A DNA stretch of 27,555 nt from Penaeus vannamei (Eukaryota > Arthropoda > Malacostraca > Decapoda > Penaeidae). The stretch spans positions 25,193,564 to 25,221,118 of the forward strand of contig NC_091574.1 of the NCBI RefSeq assembly GCF_042767895.1, read 5' to 3'. The first letter of the stretch is position 1. Each line of letters opens with the position of its first letter. Under the pieces are notes generated by a model. The model saw only the letters and a program-made list of their open reading frames with translations. It ran no database searches and had not been told where the DNA came from. Below are positions 1-9,583 of the stretch, one piece after another. The position numbers were made by a program, and so were the translations under genes.

Positions 1-131
1 AGGAGGAAGGAGGCGAAGAAATGGAGGAGGAAGAAGGAGGCGAAGAAAAGGAGGAAGAGGAAGGAGGCGAAGAAAAGGAGGAAGAGGAAGGAGGCGAAGA
101 AAAGGAGGAAGAGGAAGAGGCAAAGTATTAG
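1..131. repeat. 27-bp purine minisatellite at the left edge
   Basis: About four copies of a 27-base purine unit built around GGAGGCGAAGAAAAGG run from the window edge to about 126. The period is a multiple of three, so each frame gives a repeating peptide. The frame starting at position 3 reads a nine-residue Glu-rich repeat (E-E-G-G-E-E-K-E-E) and stops at TAG at about 129-131. The array is cut by the window boundary. It is most simply non-coding; the acidic frame is noted in the findings. Confidence 0.8.
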
Positions 132-595
132 AAGAAGAGGAAGAGAGGAGAGAAGTGATGAGGGAGTAGGAAAAGATGAGGCACTGGAGGAAAGGGAGGA
201 AGGGCATAGAGACAAAAAGAAGGAAAGACGTGGTGTTATCTGATGATGTTGGCAACGACAGGAAGGCAAGACATTTAGAAACGAAGATATGAGAGAAATT
301 AAGAAGATAATAAAACATCTAAGCAGCGGGTGATTGAAACAAACATCGGACGAGGCTTCAGGTGTATAGAAACGATAATAAAGATGTAGATAAAAGATAG
401 AAGAGCAACAAAAGCCACAGAAAACGCGCGTAGTCGAAAGGAAGGAATGAGGAACAGGATTCAACCAGAATGTTTGGGTTCGAAGGAGAGAGAGAGAGGG
501 GGGGGGGGGCTGGCGGGAATGCTTGCGTGGGCGGGTGCGGGATAGACAAGTTTTCTCGTCCATACACTCAACAGGTAACCCGAGTAACTGCTTTG
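132..595. other. Purine-rich unique sequence, no gene seen
   Basis: This is A/G-rich but not tandemly repeated, with a short GAGAGA run followed by a run of ten G near 491-510. The open frames through it are short and low in complexity on both strands. I see no splice-flanked exon, promoter or RNA gene. Confidence 0.6.
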
Positions 596-826
596 TTGTT
601 AGGCGTGTCACGGGTCGCAGTTGGAGAAGCCTTTGACCCTCTTGTGCGTGCGTGAGGAGTTGCGTGCGTGTGTGCGTAAGGACTTGCGTGCATGCGTGAG
701 GACTTGCGTGCGTGCGTATGTGCGTGAAGACTTGCGTGCGCGCGTGTGTGCGTGAGGAGTTGTTAGGCGTGTCACGGGTCACAGTTGGAGAAGCCTTTGA
801 CCCCCTCGTGCGTGCGTGAGGAGGTG
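596..826. repeat. 66-bp direct duplication separated by a GTGCGT minisatellite
   Basis: The segment 596-661 recurs at 760-825 (offset 164) with only a few substitutions. Both copies begin TTGTTAGGCGTGTCACGGGT and contain GTTGGAGAAGCCTTTGACCC. The spacer is a run of imperfect units of the form GACTTGCGTGCGTGCGTGAG. The structure suggests a local duplication around an expanding alternating purine-pyrimidine tract. Confidence 0.85.
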
Positions 827-1134
827 TTCGCGCTCGAATCCGAAATGAATCCGCCTCTGTTCGCTTGCAAGGCTCTTCCTTAATCCGATTTCCCGCTCCC
901 GTTGGTCGCCTCCTCCGGCCTGGGAAAATTTCACGTATGGAGGCGCTGACCTTTTCGTCACGGTTCTGCTACGTGTGCAGGGCTGTTGGGCGGCAACGGA
1001 GGGCGGGCGGGTGTAGTATTGGCTGGTGTAACCCGAGATTTTGAGCAGAAGCCGCCCATGACAAGTCTGGCAAGGAGACCAGATCACCAGGCGGGGGCGG
1101 GGGAGGGGAGAGGGGAGAAGGAGGGGAGAGTAGT
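827..1134. other. Unique, moderately GC-rich island, no gene seen
   Basis: Complex sequence without tandem repeats. Frames on both strands run through it only by joining neighbouring simple sequence, and none looks like a protein. A CGCTCGAATCC near 829 resembles a Pol III B box, but no A box lies upstream. Confidence 0.55.
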
Positions 1135-1528
1135 ACCTTGCCTGCTCACCGTGGGAACTGCGAGCTCTTCGTTGTCTTCTTCTTTCTCGTCTTCTTATCT
1201 TCCATTTGCCCCTCTCGGTCCTTCCTCCTCCTGCTGCTGTTCCTTCTACTATTTTTCCTCCTCCTTCTTCTTTCACCACTACCACCTCCCATGTCTCTTT
1301 CCCCTCCTCCTCCTACTCCTCCTACTCTTCCTCCTCTCTCCTCTCCTTCTTCTTCTTCCTCTTACTCCTATCCCTCCTCCTCCACCTTTTTCTTTCTCTT
1401 CTCCTTCCTCCTCCTACTACTACTACTACTCCTCCTCTTCCCCTTCATTATCTTCAATCATCATCATCATCCTTTGTGTACTTCTTTTTCTTCTCTTCCT
1501 CCTATTCCTCCTTCTCCTCCTCCTCTTC

Positions 1529-1534
<6 letters not shown>
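1135..1534. repeat. CCT/TTC polypyrimidine field
   Basis: The plus strand is almost wholly pyrimidine, made of mixed TCC, TTC and CTA triplets, with a short ATC run near 1457-1471. The Ser/Pro/Leu/Phe frames across it are repeat translations. It could form triplex (H-DNA) structures where mirror symmetry holds. Confidence 0.9.

Positions 1535-1574
<40 letters not shown>
1535..1574. repeat. (AG)20 microsatellite
   Basis: A perfect AG dinucleotide run follows directly on the polypyrimidine field. A CT-rich arm next to a GA-rich arm could pair as an imperfect foldback. Confidence 0.97.
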
Positions 1575-1577
<3 letters not shown>

Positions 1578-1744
1578 AAATGGGTGATGATGACGGATTG
1601 GCCTCAGGTCGCATGGCCCATCGGTTACCATGACAACAGGATGTCACCACGGGGTCGGAACATCCATCAAACAATGCAGGAGAACAAACCCTGCCGTCGC
1701 CACCAGCTGGCACTGAGTGGCACTTCCGACGGCGGCGCTGGCTA
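1575..1744. other. Short unique island between simple-sequence fields
   Basis: About 170 bases of complex sequence with no splice-flanked open frame. It holds an RFX X-box-like motif at 1624-1637 (separate entry) and a short near-repeat of GGCACTGAGTGGCACTTCCG near 1708. Confidence 0.6.
1624..1637. promoter_or_regulatory. RFX X-box-like site
   Basis: GTTACCATGACAAC has the imperfect inverted-repeat form of the X-box (two six-base half sites separated by two bases). The left half GTTACC fits and the right half GACAAC differs at one position from RGYAAC. RFX factors use such sites at ciliary genes in animals. No gene start is visible beside it, so function is unproven. Confidence 0.3.
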
Positions 1745-2070
1745 AAAGGGAGAGAAAAGGGAGAGGGGGAAGGAGGGAGGGAAGAGGGAAGAGGGGAGGG
1801 GAGGGGAGGGAGAGGGGGAAGGAGGGAGGGGAGGGGAGGAAGAGGGGGAAGGAGGGAGGGAGGGAGGGAGAAAAGAGGAGGAGGAAAGGAAGGAGAGGGA
1901 AGAAGAGATGGGAGGAGGAGAGGGAAGAAGGGAAGGAGATAGAAGGAGGGAAGGGAGGAAGAGGGAGAGGGAAGGAGGATGGGGAGGGAAGAAGAGGATG
2001 GGTAGGGAGATGGTAAGCAGAGGGAGGGGGAAGAGAGAATGGGAGGAGAGGAAAAGACAGAGAATAGTGA
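1745..2070. repeat. GGA/GAA polypurine field
   Basis: The plus strand is nearly all purine, with GGGAGG and AGGGGGAAGG motifs recurring at irregular spacing, giving Gly/Arg/Glu/Lys frames on plus and Pro/Ser/Leu frames on minus. It is inverted in strand sense relative to 1135-1534. Confidence 0.9.
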
Positions 2071-2071
2071 G

Positions 2072-2432
<361 letters not shown>

Positions 2433-2724
2433 AAAGAAAACAAGCGTAATGGACGAGGACCGTTTCGACGAGAGAAGAAAGATAAGGGAAAGAGGAACAA
2501 AGCATTGCCAAAAAAGGGGAGCATATGCTACGTGGTTAATTAGAGTTTAATGAATGCCAGAACGAGGGCCATATGGATGCGCGAGATGTCGGATTAGGGC
2601 CGGGAAAGGGAGGCGAAGGGAGGCGAAGGGAGCGGGTGATTTAGGTAATGGCATTGCAGGTGCTTTTCTGGTGTGGGGGGAGGGAGGGGAGGGGAGGGGA
2701 TGGGAGAGGTTGGAGCTTTAAATC
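2433..2724. other. Unique sequence, no gene seen
   Basis: Complex, A-rich then G-rich sequence ending in a GGGAGGGGAGGGG run near 2676-2700. It has two short GGGAGGCGAA repeats near 2609-2630. No convincing exon or RNA gene. Confidence 0.55.
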
Positions 2725-2935
2725 CTTCGCGGTTCCTTTTCTCGCCTTCACCTCTTTCTTTACGCTCTGCTCCTTTCCCTAACCTTTGCTCCTCTTTCGC
2801 TCCTCCTTTTTTCCGCATTTTATTCTCCTTTTCTCCTCTTTCGTTCTTCCTTTTCTCTGCTCTTTATTCTCCTTTACCAAACCGACTATCGTTGTGTCCC
2901 TTTCCCTCCCCCTTCCCCTCGCTCTCCCCCACCAG
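2725..2935. repeat. TTCCTC-type polypyrimidine stretch
   Basis: Imperfect repeats of a CTCCTTT-CTCCTCTTTCG type on the plus strand. Frames here are Phe/Ser/Pro-rich repeat translations. Confidence 0.8.
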
Positions 2936-3245
2936 CGAAGTACATGTTGACATGTGGGGTCGGGGAGGGCGCAGCGGCCGGGCGGGGGTGGGCAGCGGGT
3001 GGGCAGGGGGGAGGGGCAGGGGGAGCCCGGCGCGGGACCGTGAGAACTGCAACCGCCCGCCCCTCCGCCGCGGGTGTCGGGCGCTGCCGGGGGGCGTGAC
3101 ACCACCACAGCCGTCCTCTGGCCCCGTCCCCCCCCCCCCATCATCGCATTCCTCCCCCTGGGAACTTCTTGGACGTCGGAGGAGGAGGGAGTGGGCGCAG
3201 GCAGGGGGCGTCCTGAAGGTTAAGGGCGGAGGACGACGTGGATTC
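2936..3245. other. GC-rich, CpG-dense island with G-run cluster
   Basis: Sharply more GC- and CpG-rich than its surroundings. Between 2979 and 3025 the plus strand carries at least six runs of three or more G separated by one to five bases, a strong G-quadruplex pattern. A run of ten C follows near 3130. No splice-flanked frame is evident. It could be a small CpG island or simply GC-rich simple sequence. Confidence 0.5.
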
Positions 3246-3775
3246 GCCCCCTGCTCCCCCTCTCACCTGACGAGGGAATGCGAGTCGGGTATGAAGCCGG
3301 AAGGTACACCAGCTCCCTCGCCCACCCTCCCTCTCCCTCCGTCTTTCTCCCCCTCTCCACTGCCCCTTTCCCTTCCTCCACCTCCCTCCCCCTCTCCTCC
3401 GCCTTCTCCTTTCCTCTCCGTCCTTCCCCCCCTCTTTCCAGCTCCGCCTCCTCCCCTCCCCCTCCTCCTCCACCTTTTTCCCCATCCCTCCTTCTCTCTC
3501 CCCTGTCCTCCACCTCTCCTTCCCTCCGTCCCTCTTCTCCCTCCTGCCTCCCCTTCCCCGCTTCTCCGCCTCTCCTTCCCTCCGTCCCTCTCCCCTGTCC
3601 TCCACCTCCTTCCCTCCGTCCCTCTTTCCCTCTCCTCCACCTTCCCTCTCCTCCACCTTCCCTCTCCTCTAACTAACTCTCTCCTTCCCTCCGTCTTTCT
3701 CCCCCTCTTTCCCTCCGCCTCCCTCCCCCTTTCCTCCACCTTCCCTCTCCTTCCCTCCCTCCCCACTCCATGTCT
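3246..3775. repeat. CCCTCC polypyrimidine minisatellite field
   Basis: Imperfect tandem units of the type CTCCACCTTCCCTC and TCCTTCCCTCCGTCCCTCT recur across more than 450 bases. The proline/serine-rich frames on plus and Glu/Gly/Arg-rich frames on minus are its translations. Confidence 0.88.
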
Positions 3776-4300
3776 GCCTCATGACGTGCCCTCTAGTGAC
3801 AGGAGCAGAAGCAAAGATGACACATTTTACGACTGAACCGCGTCTTGTATACCTTTTTCTTTTCCTTTATCCGTTCTCTCTCTGTTCCTTTCTTCTCATA
3901 TGTGAGTTTTCTTGTTCCCGTTATTTTACCTCTTTCGTCACCGCAGGTAAACAAAACAAAGAGAGTGACAGCTGTCTAATTGAATAAGCAAGACTTTCCC
4001 CGAAATAAGGGTGACAAAGCTGTTTGCTTGTTTGTCATCGCGAAGGGGGTGGGAAGAGTTGGAGAAAGGGTGGAGGCGGGAGGGAAGGGAGGGAGAGAGT
4101 GGGAGAGGGAAAATGAATGGTGTAAGAATAGGTCCCGTTTTCTATTTTTCTAGCCCTTCTACCATGGTCATAATAACTATCCTTCCATGATTACCATAGC
4201 TGTTGTTGCTATTTCTACTTCTGAATCTGCTTACGAAACCTTCCTGCAACTTCAGCTGCTTTAAATCCCCCTTTCGCAGTCTAGCTAGTTCTTGTTATTC
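3776..4300. other. Mixed unique sequence, no gene seen
   Basis: T-rich and complex sequence with a good acceptor-like tract ending CACCGCAG at 3946, immediately followed by GTAAAC. The sequence after it meets stops quickly in all frames, so no exon is called. A purine-rich patch lies at 4040-4115. Confidence 0.55.
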
Positions 4301-4714
4301 CGGCATTCTCTCCCTCCATTTTCTCTTGCTCGTTCCCCTGCCCCTCTTTCGTTCTCTCTACCCCCGCTCCTCCTCTCTTTCTGTCGCCGTTTCTCTACTT
4401 TACTCTTTTCATCATCTCTCCTTCCTTGTATGCCTCCCTCCCTCACCAACCTTCCCCTCCACCCTATCTCTCTCCTTCCCTCCTTTTCCCTCCTCGCCCC
4501 TCCCCCAAGTCCCTCCTCTCCCTCTCCTCCATCCATATCGCTTTCTCTCTTCATTTTCCTCCTCCTCCTACCTCCCTTCCCCCTCTCTCTCCTCTCCCCT
4601 TCCCTCTCTCCCCCTTCCCTCTTCGCCCTCGTCTTTCCCCTTCTCCCCCTTCCCTCTTACCCCTCCCCCTTCCCCCTTCCCCCCTTCCCCCTCCCCTTCC
4701 TCCTCCCCACTGAA
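4301..4714. repeat. CCCTTCC polypyrimidine field
   Basis: The plus strand is almost all pyrimidine and becomes increasingly C-rich towards 4714. Complementary minus-strand frames are Gly/Glu/Arg-rich. Confidence 0.88.
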
Positions 4715-5036
4715 AGGAAATGCAAATGGGAAAGTCAATGGGACTATAATTGTAACGGCTGCTGGAGGGGGGGAGGGGGGAGGGGGGGGGGATAACATTA
4801 CAGGTTGGAGGCCTACCGAGGCGACCCTTCCTTCGCCCGAGACAGATCAAGGAGGTGACACCCGACGCCCCGACGTCCCGTGGGAGCCTGGTTAAAACCC
4901 CATTTTCCGTCGCTGAAACAAGTGTGTGTTTTGTATATACCGGGGAGAGATTTTACGGCGGGAAGACGGGGGCGAAAGAACATAAACAGATGGCCCCATA
5001 CATATACACAATCTGAAGTACGCGGATGGCTATGCA
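4715..5036. other. Unique stretch with a G-run cluster
   Basis: Complex sequence carrying a 25-base, almost pure G segment at 4767-4791 (runs of 7, 6 and 10 G separated by single A), which fits a G-quadruplex. Frames across 4800-5030 are not exon-like and lack splice borders. Confidence 0.6.
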
Positions 5037-5172
5037 TACACACACGCACGCACGCACGTACACACGCACACATGCACACATGCACGCACACACATGCACA
5101 CACACACATGCACACACACACATGCACACACACACATGCACACACACATGCACACACACATGCATACACATA
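5037..5172. repeat. Compound (CA)n with regular ATG interruptions
   Basis: Short CACGCACG and CACA runs are interrupted by ATG at regular spacing of about 10-16 bases, giving an array of CACACACACATG-type units. Thr-His frames on plus and Cys-Val frames on minus are its translations. Confidence 0.93.
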
Positions 5173-5440
5173 GACCCATGGATATGTACAGAATATACAT
5201 ACAAGAAGTGTTTGCATCTACAAAGATAGATCCATGAATAAGCACATAAAGAAACTAACATACTCGGAAGTGAGCGCACAGAAAACTACTCCTGACTGAT
5301 TACACACTATAATACCTGTAATAGCAATACTAAGTGTAATAGTTGTAATAGTAATGTCTTGGGAAGGGGGCGGAGGAGGGGGGGAGGAAAGGGTGAAGAG
5401 GAAGGGAAGGAGGTGGGAGGGGGAGAGCGAAAGCCCGGGA
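5173..5440. other. Unique sequence, no gene seen
   Basis: A/T-richer sequence with a degenerate TAATAG-type repeat at about 5308-5355, passing into a G-rich patch near 5360-5450. No exon or RNA gene is evident. Confidence 0.55.
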
Positions 5441-5765
5441 AAGAGGTAGCTCTCGCTCTCCCTACCCCCCTGCCTTCTTCCTCCCTCCTCCCCTTCCTCC
5501 CCCTCCCTCTCCTCCCCTTCCTCCCTCCTCCTCTTCATCCCTCCTCCTCCCTCCCTTCTTCCTCTCCCTCCTCCCGTCCCTCCCTCCCCCCTCCCTTCTT
5601 CCTCTCCCTTCCTCCCGTTCCTCCCTCCCCCTCCCTTCTTCCTCTCCCTCCTCCCCTTCCTCCCTTCCTTTCTCTCCTTCCCTCTCCTCCCCCTTCATCC
5701 TCCTCCCTCCCTCTCCTCCCCCTTCATCCTCCCTCCTCCCCTCCATCCTCCCCCTCCCTTCCCCT
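5441..5765. repeat. CCTCCCTTCTTCCTCTCC minisatellite field
   Basis: Polypyrimidine with a recurring unit of roughly 18-45 bases, including CCCTCCCTTCTTCCTCTCCC at several positions. Its frames are low-complexity. Confidence 0.85.
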
Positions 5766-5869
5766 CCCCATTTGCTCAGGTATCTCCGGGTGCCGTCGAG
5801 ATTAGCGTAGAATTACCCCACTTTCGTTCGCGGAGTGATGAGCGATGGCGGTGTAATTACGGTGTCCCC

Positions 5870-6170
5870 ACTCCTCCTCCTCCTCTTCCTCCTGTTCCTT
5901 CTCTAACCCCTAGTCCTCCTCCTCTCCCCCTCTTTCTTCTCTAACTCCTCTTCCTCATCCTCTTCCTCATCCTACTCTCCTCCTCATCTTTCTCTCCTCT
6001 TTCCTCCTTCTCCTCCCTTTCTCCTCCTCCTCCTCTTTCTCCTCTTCTTCTTCCTCCTTCTCCTCCTCCTCTTCTTTCACCTCTTCCTCCTTCTCCTCCT
6101 CCTCCTCCTCCGCTTCCGCCTCCTCTTTCTCCTCTTCTTCCTTCTCCTCCTCCTCCTTCTTTTTCTTTGC
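5870..6170. repeat. TCCTCC/TTC trinucleotide polypyrimidine field
   Basis: Imperfect TCC and TTC triplet repeats run across the interval. The 100 bases before it (5766-5869) are unique, without a gene. Confidence 0.9.
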
Positions 6171-6204
6171 CCTCGATTTTGTCTTCCACCCGGCAGTGAA
6201 GTGT

Positions 6205-6320
6205 TCATATCTAATGATATATATTATGTATATGATATGATATATGATATATGATATGATATACTATAGTGTGTGGATATGTAGCTATACCTATATATAT
6301 TTATTTATCTATACATATAT
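6205..6320. repeat. ATGATAT / TATATA degenerate repeat
   Basis: Units of ATATGAT and TATATTTAT recur and lead into the adjacent GT tract. The sequence is self-complementary in part and could extrude small hairpins. Confidence 0.8.
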
Positions 6321-6381
6321 GTGTGCGTGTGTGTGTGTGTGTGTGTGTTCGTGTGTTCGTGTGTGTGTGTGTTCGTGTGTG

Positions 6382-6458
<77 letters not shown>

Positions 6459-6510
6459 GCGTGCGCGCGCGCGTGTGAGTGAGTGTGTGTGTGCACGAGT
6501 GTGTGTGTGA
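6321..6510. repeat. (GT)n microsatellite with GTTC and GC interruptions
   Basis: A long GT tract is broken by regular GTTCGTGT interruptions near 6348-6375 and by a GCGCGC run near 6461-6473. GT and GC alternation favours Z-DNA. Confidence 0.95.
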
Positions 6511-6760
6511 TGTCGGTTACGTTATCGGCGTATGATCAGGTCGGGAAGGGCCGCTGATGATAGGTCTCCCCAGGCGGTCGAGCCAATGCCGACTCCTCAT
6601 TATGACGATGATGTAAAGGATTCTCGCTAATTAATATGACTGCCCTCCTCCTCCCCCTCTCCCCTACCAACCCCTTCCCCTGCATCTTCTATCATCCCCT
6701 CCCCTTCCTCTTCTCTCCCCCTCCCCCCTTCATTAAATAGGAGTAGGGGGAGGAGGGGGA
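6511..6760. other. Unique 130 bases then C-rich stretch
   Basis: Complex sequence to about 6640, then CCCTCCCC-rich pyrimidine followed by a GGGGGAGGGGGAAGGGG purine stretch at 6744-6770. The two arms are roughly complementary and could form an imperfect hairpin. Confidence 0.55.
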
Positions 6761-6879
6761 AGGGGAAGGGTCTGACCTACGTGGCTATTGCTATGTCCTT
6801 TTTCTCTTCCTATCTTTCCTTCTCATCTCTTCCGTGACCTTCTCATTTCTTTCCTATTTTTTATTTTCTCTTTCAATCA

Positions 6880-7110
6880 GCTTATCTACCGCCGTGTCGG
6901 TATCTGCTGCCTCATCCACGCCCTTACCTGCCTCCTTAATCTACCCATGTCTACCCCTGTTTTCCACTTGCAGTATCTAATTTGAAATCTTAAGATCTGC
7001 CTGTCCTTTTTCCATAGCCACGCCAGTATCATTTTCCTGGTACTTCTACCTTTTTTAACTTAAATCTACTCGAGTCTACCTATTTTACAGTTGCAATATC
7101 TGCTCTTCAA
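6880..7110. repeat. Diverged direct duplication, period about 128
   Basis: 6883-6977 and 7012-7105 align over most of their length. Shared landmarks are an AATCTAC..GTCTACC.. block, a TTTT.CA.TTGCARTATCT block and a GCC.YG.C.GTATC block. The acceptor-like TTGCAG near 6973 is followed by stops in all frames. Confidence 0.45.
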
Positions 7111-7125
7111 TCAAGGCCCACATGT

Positions 7126-7376
7126 TTGTTTGTTTTTTCTCTTTTTCTTCTTTTGCTCCACATCCTCCTCCTTCTTTTTCTCCTCTCTGATCTTCCTCTT
7201 CCTTCTCCTCCTCCTCCTCCTCTTTCATCCTCTTCTTCCTCCTCTTTCATCCTCTTCTTCCTCCTCTTTCATCCTCTTCTTCCTCCTCCTCCTCCCTCCT
7301 CTCCCTCCTCCTCCTCCTTCCTCCTCCTCCTCCTCCTCCTTCCTCCTCCTCCTCCTCCTCCTCCTCCCTCGTCAGC
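7126..7376. repeat. CTCCTCCTC polypyrimidine with 24-bp repeats
   Basis: Three near-identical TTTCATCCTCTTCTTCCTCC units at about 7224-7285 precede a long (CTC)n-like run to 7373. The poly-Ser/Pro/Leu frames are translations of it. Confidence 0.92.
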
Positions 7377-7620
7377 ATAGCATCTAACTCCATTTCACTC
7401 CAGCCTCCGTCTCTTCAGCCCCATCTGCCTTTTTCATTTTTTTTCCCCTTTTCGACATAAATCTCCCCTTCGCGGGTCGCAGAACAGGGGATTCGCGTGC
7501 TGCCTCGTCCTCGGGGGAACTGCGGCTCTTTTTATTGTCGTTTTTTGCTCGGCCTTTTCGTTTGCTGGAGTGAAATTCTCTTTTTTTCTTTATTTTCGAC
7601 TTTCTCTCGTCGTCTTTTTC
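7377..7620. other. Unique stretch, T-rich, no gene seen
   Basis: Complex sequence between two polypyrimidine fields. A frame through 7497-8078 exists only because both flanking fields are stop-free. Confidence 0.55.
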
Positions 7621-7925
7621 CCTATTCCGTCTTTCGTCTCGTTTCCCCTCTCCCTCCCCCTGCCTGCTTCCTATCCCCCCTCTCTCTTTCCCTCACCTCT
7701 CCCCCCTACTCTCCCTCCCTCCCCACATCCCCGCCTCCATCTCCATCATCGCCTATATCCTTCTCCTCCCTCCTCTCCCTCCCTCCCTCCCTCCCTCCCT
7801 CCTCTCTCTCCCTCCCTCCCCTCTCCCTCTCTCCCTCCTTCCCTCCTCTCGTTCCCTCCCTCCCTCCCTCCCTCCTTTCATCCCCCCATCCCTCCCTCCC
7901 TCCTTCGTGTGCCCCCATATCCTCA
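7621..7925. repeat. (CCCT)n tetranucleotide-type polypyrimidine field
   Basis: CCCT and TCCC runs dominate, with perfect CCCT repeats at about 7778-7802 and 7855-7875. Confidence 0.92.
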
Positions 7926-8160
7926 CACACAAAAAATGGCCGGCTATCGCGCCCTCGGTGTTGCGTCGGTCACCTGCCCCTTTCTGGCCGACGATTCCGC
8001 GTAGGGGGAGGGGCAGGGAGGGGCAAGGAGGGAAAGGAAGGTGTTATTAAGGTAAGCGAGAGAAGGGGATTAGGGTAAGGAAGAGGGGGATAAGGTAAGA
8101 GAGGAGAAGAGAGAAGCCGATTGCGTTGAATCTGTGTAAAGCAAAGTGGATTAGATTCCA
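7926..8160. other. Unique island, no gene seen
   Basis: About 80 bases of GC-balanced sequence followed by a purine-rich stretch with three AGGGTAAGG/AAGGTAAG motifs near 8050-8100. These look like donors but have no upstream open exon. Confidence 0.55.
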
Positions 8161-8462
8161 GGTACTACTCTTTCTCCTCCTCCTCCTCTTCCTCTTCCTC
8201 CTACCATTCCTCGGTCTTCTTTTACTCGTCCTCCTTCTCCTCCTCCTCCGCTTTCTCCTTCTCCTCCCTGTTCTTCTCCTCCTCCTCCTACTCCTACCCC
8301 TCCTCCTCCTCCTACTCCTACCCCTCCTCCTCCTTCTCCTACCCCTCCTCCTCCTTCTCCCCCCTCTCCCCTCCTACCTCCTCCTACTCCTCCCACTCCC
8401 CCTCCTGGTCCTCCTCCTCCTCCTACTCCTCTACCCCTCCTCCCCTCCTCCTACGCCCATTC
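8161..8462. repeat. (CCT)n / CTACTCCTACCC polypyrimidine field
   Basis: A 24-27 base unit containing CCTACCCCTCCTCCTCC recurs at 8290-8350, within a general CCT field. Confidence 0.9.
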
Positions 8463-8775
8463 ATTCTTCTCTTCAACGTAAATCAAAGTGAGACTGCATC
8501 TCCGGGTTCCTTCGGCCGAACTTTTCCCCCACGGACGCCCCCCCCTCCCCCACCTCCGCTCCCTCCCGCGGGTCGAGGCGGAGATCGGTCTTTCGGCTTT
8601 GGTGTTGCTCTTCGCGGTGTGTACCCCCTTCCCTCTCCCCCCTCCCCCTCCGTCCTTCGTTTTTAACCCGCTCTTCCCTTCCTCCCTTTCTGTTTTTCTT
8701 TCTTCCGTTTCGCTTCCTCCCATCTCGCTTTTCTTTATACCTGATTATTTTGATTTAGTCTGATTTCCTCTTCTC
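8463..8775. other. Unique, partly GC-rich sequence, no gene seen
   Basis: 8470-8620 is GC- and CpG-rich with C-runs. The rest is pyrimidine-biased. Frames on both strands are Pro/Ser-rich or Arg/Gly-rich and have no splice borders. Confidence 0.5.
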
Positions 8776-8945
8776 CTCTTCTCCTTTCTCTACCCTCAGT
8801 ACTTCCCCTTCCTTCTTATCTTCCTCCTTCTCCTCCTCCTATTCCTATTCTTACTCCTCTTCCTCCTCCTCCTCCTTATCTTCCTCCTTCTCCTCCTCTT
8901 ACTCCTACTCTTTTTTTTACTCGTCCTTCTTCTCCTCATCCGCTT
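8776..8945. repeat. TTCCTCCTTCTCC polypyrimidine field
   Basis: An approximately 58-base unit (TTATCTTCCTCCTTCTCCTC then ACTCCTA-type tail) appears twice, near 8816 and 8876. Confidence 0.85.
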
Positions 8946-8960
8946 TCGCCTTTTCTCTCG

Positions 8961-8974
8961 TATTATTATTAATA

Positions 8975-9029
<55 letters not shown>

Positions 9030-9041
9030 CATTATTATTAT
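8961..9041. repeat. (ATT)n microsatellite
   Basis: About 24 ATT/TTA triplets with two substitutions. It yields the poly-Ile and poly-Asn frames of the minus strand. Confidence 0.97.
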
Positions 9042-9044
9042 GCC

Positions 9045-9175
9045 TATCCTCTCCTCCCCTCCTCCTCCTCTTCCCCTTCCTCCTCCTCCTCTTCTTCCCC
9101 TTCCTCCTCCTCCTCTGCCTTATTTTCCTCCACCTCCTCTGCCTTATTTTCCTCCTCCTACCCCCCACCCCCCTC
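9045..9175. repeat. CCTCCTCCTCTTCC polypyrimidine stretch
   Basis: Tandem units CCTCCTCCTCTTCCCCTTCC and CCTCTGCCTTATTTTCCTCC each occur twice. Confidence 0.88.
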
Positions 9176-9295
9176 CGCCCATTCATCATCAGCTGATTGA
9201 TCCAACACTCGACCCGCGAAGATAATTAACCGCGAATTGATGGTGATACGACGTGTGTGACGATGATAATTGTGTTCGGCGGTGATGATGGGGCT
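9176..9295. other. Unique AT-balanced island with TAATTA core
   Basis: About 110 bases of complex sequence including a homeodomain-type TAATTA at 9223-9228 and GATGATAATTG near 9262. No open exon. Single motif matches like these are expected by chance. Confidence 0.4.
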
Positions 9296-9583
9296 AGGGG
9301 GGGGGGAGAGGAGGACCCGAAGAAGGAGGAGGGGAGGAAGGGGGGAGAAGGAGGAGGGAGAGGGGGGGAGAGAAAGCGTGGAGGAGAGAGGGAGAGGGGG
9401 GGAGAAAGCGGAGGAAGAGTGAGGAGGGAAAGAAAGGGGAGGGAGGAGGGAGGGTGAGGTGGGGAGGGGGAGGAGAAGGAGGGGGAGGGGGAGGAGGAAG
9501 GGAGGGGGAGGGAGAAGGAGGGAGGGGGAGGGGGAGGAGAAGGAGGAAGTAGAGGAGGAGGAGGAGGAGGAGGGAGAGGGAGA
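9296..9583. repeat. GGGGGAGGAGAAGG polypurine field
   Basis: Nearly all purine on the plus strand, with many G-runs (potential G-quadruplex) and recurring GGGAGGGGGAGGAGAAGG units near 9460-9545. Confidence 0.9.

Noticed and set aside
820..845. CGCTCGAATCC as a tRNA B box
   Set aside because: No A box or cloverleaf arms upstream; the region before it is the GTGCGT array.
5037..5172. Regularly interrupted CA array as a CRISPR-like array
   Set aside because: There are no unique spacers; interruptions are single ATG triplets in a dinucleotide microsatellite.
8041..8105. Three AAGGTAAG-type donor sites
   Set aside because: No acceptor-bounded open exon lies upstream; they arise from a purine-rich local repeat.
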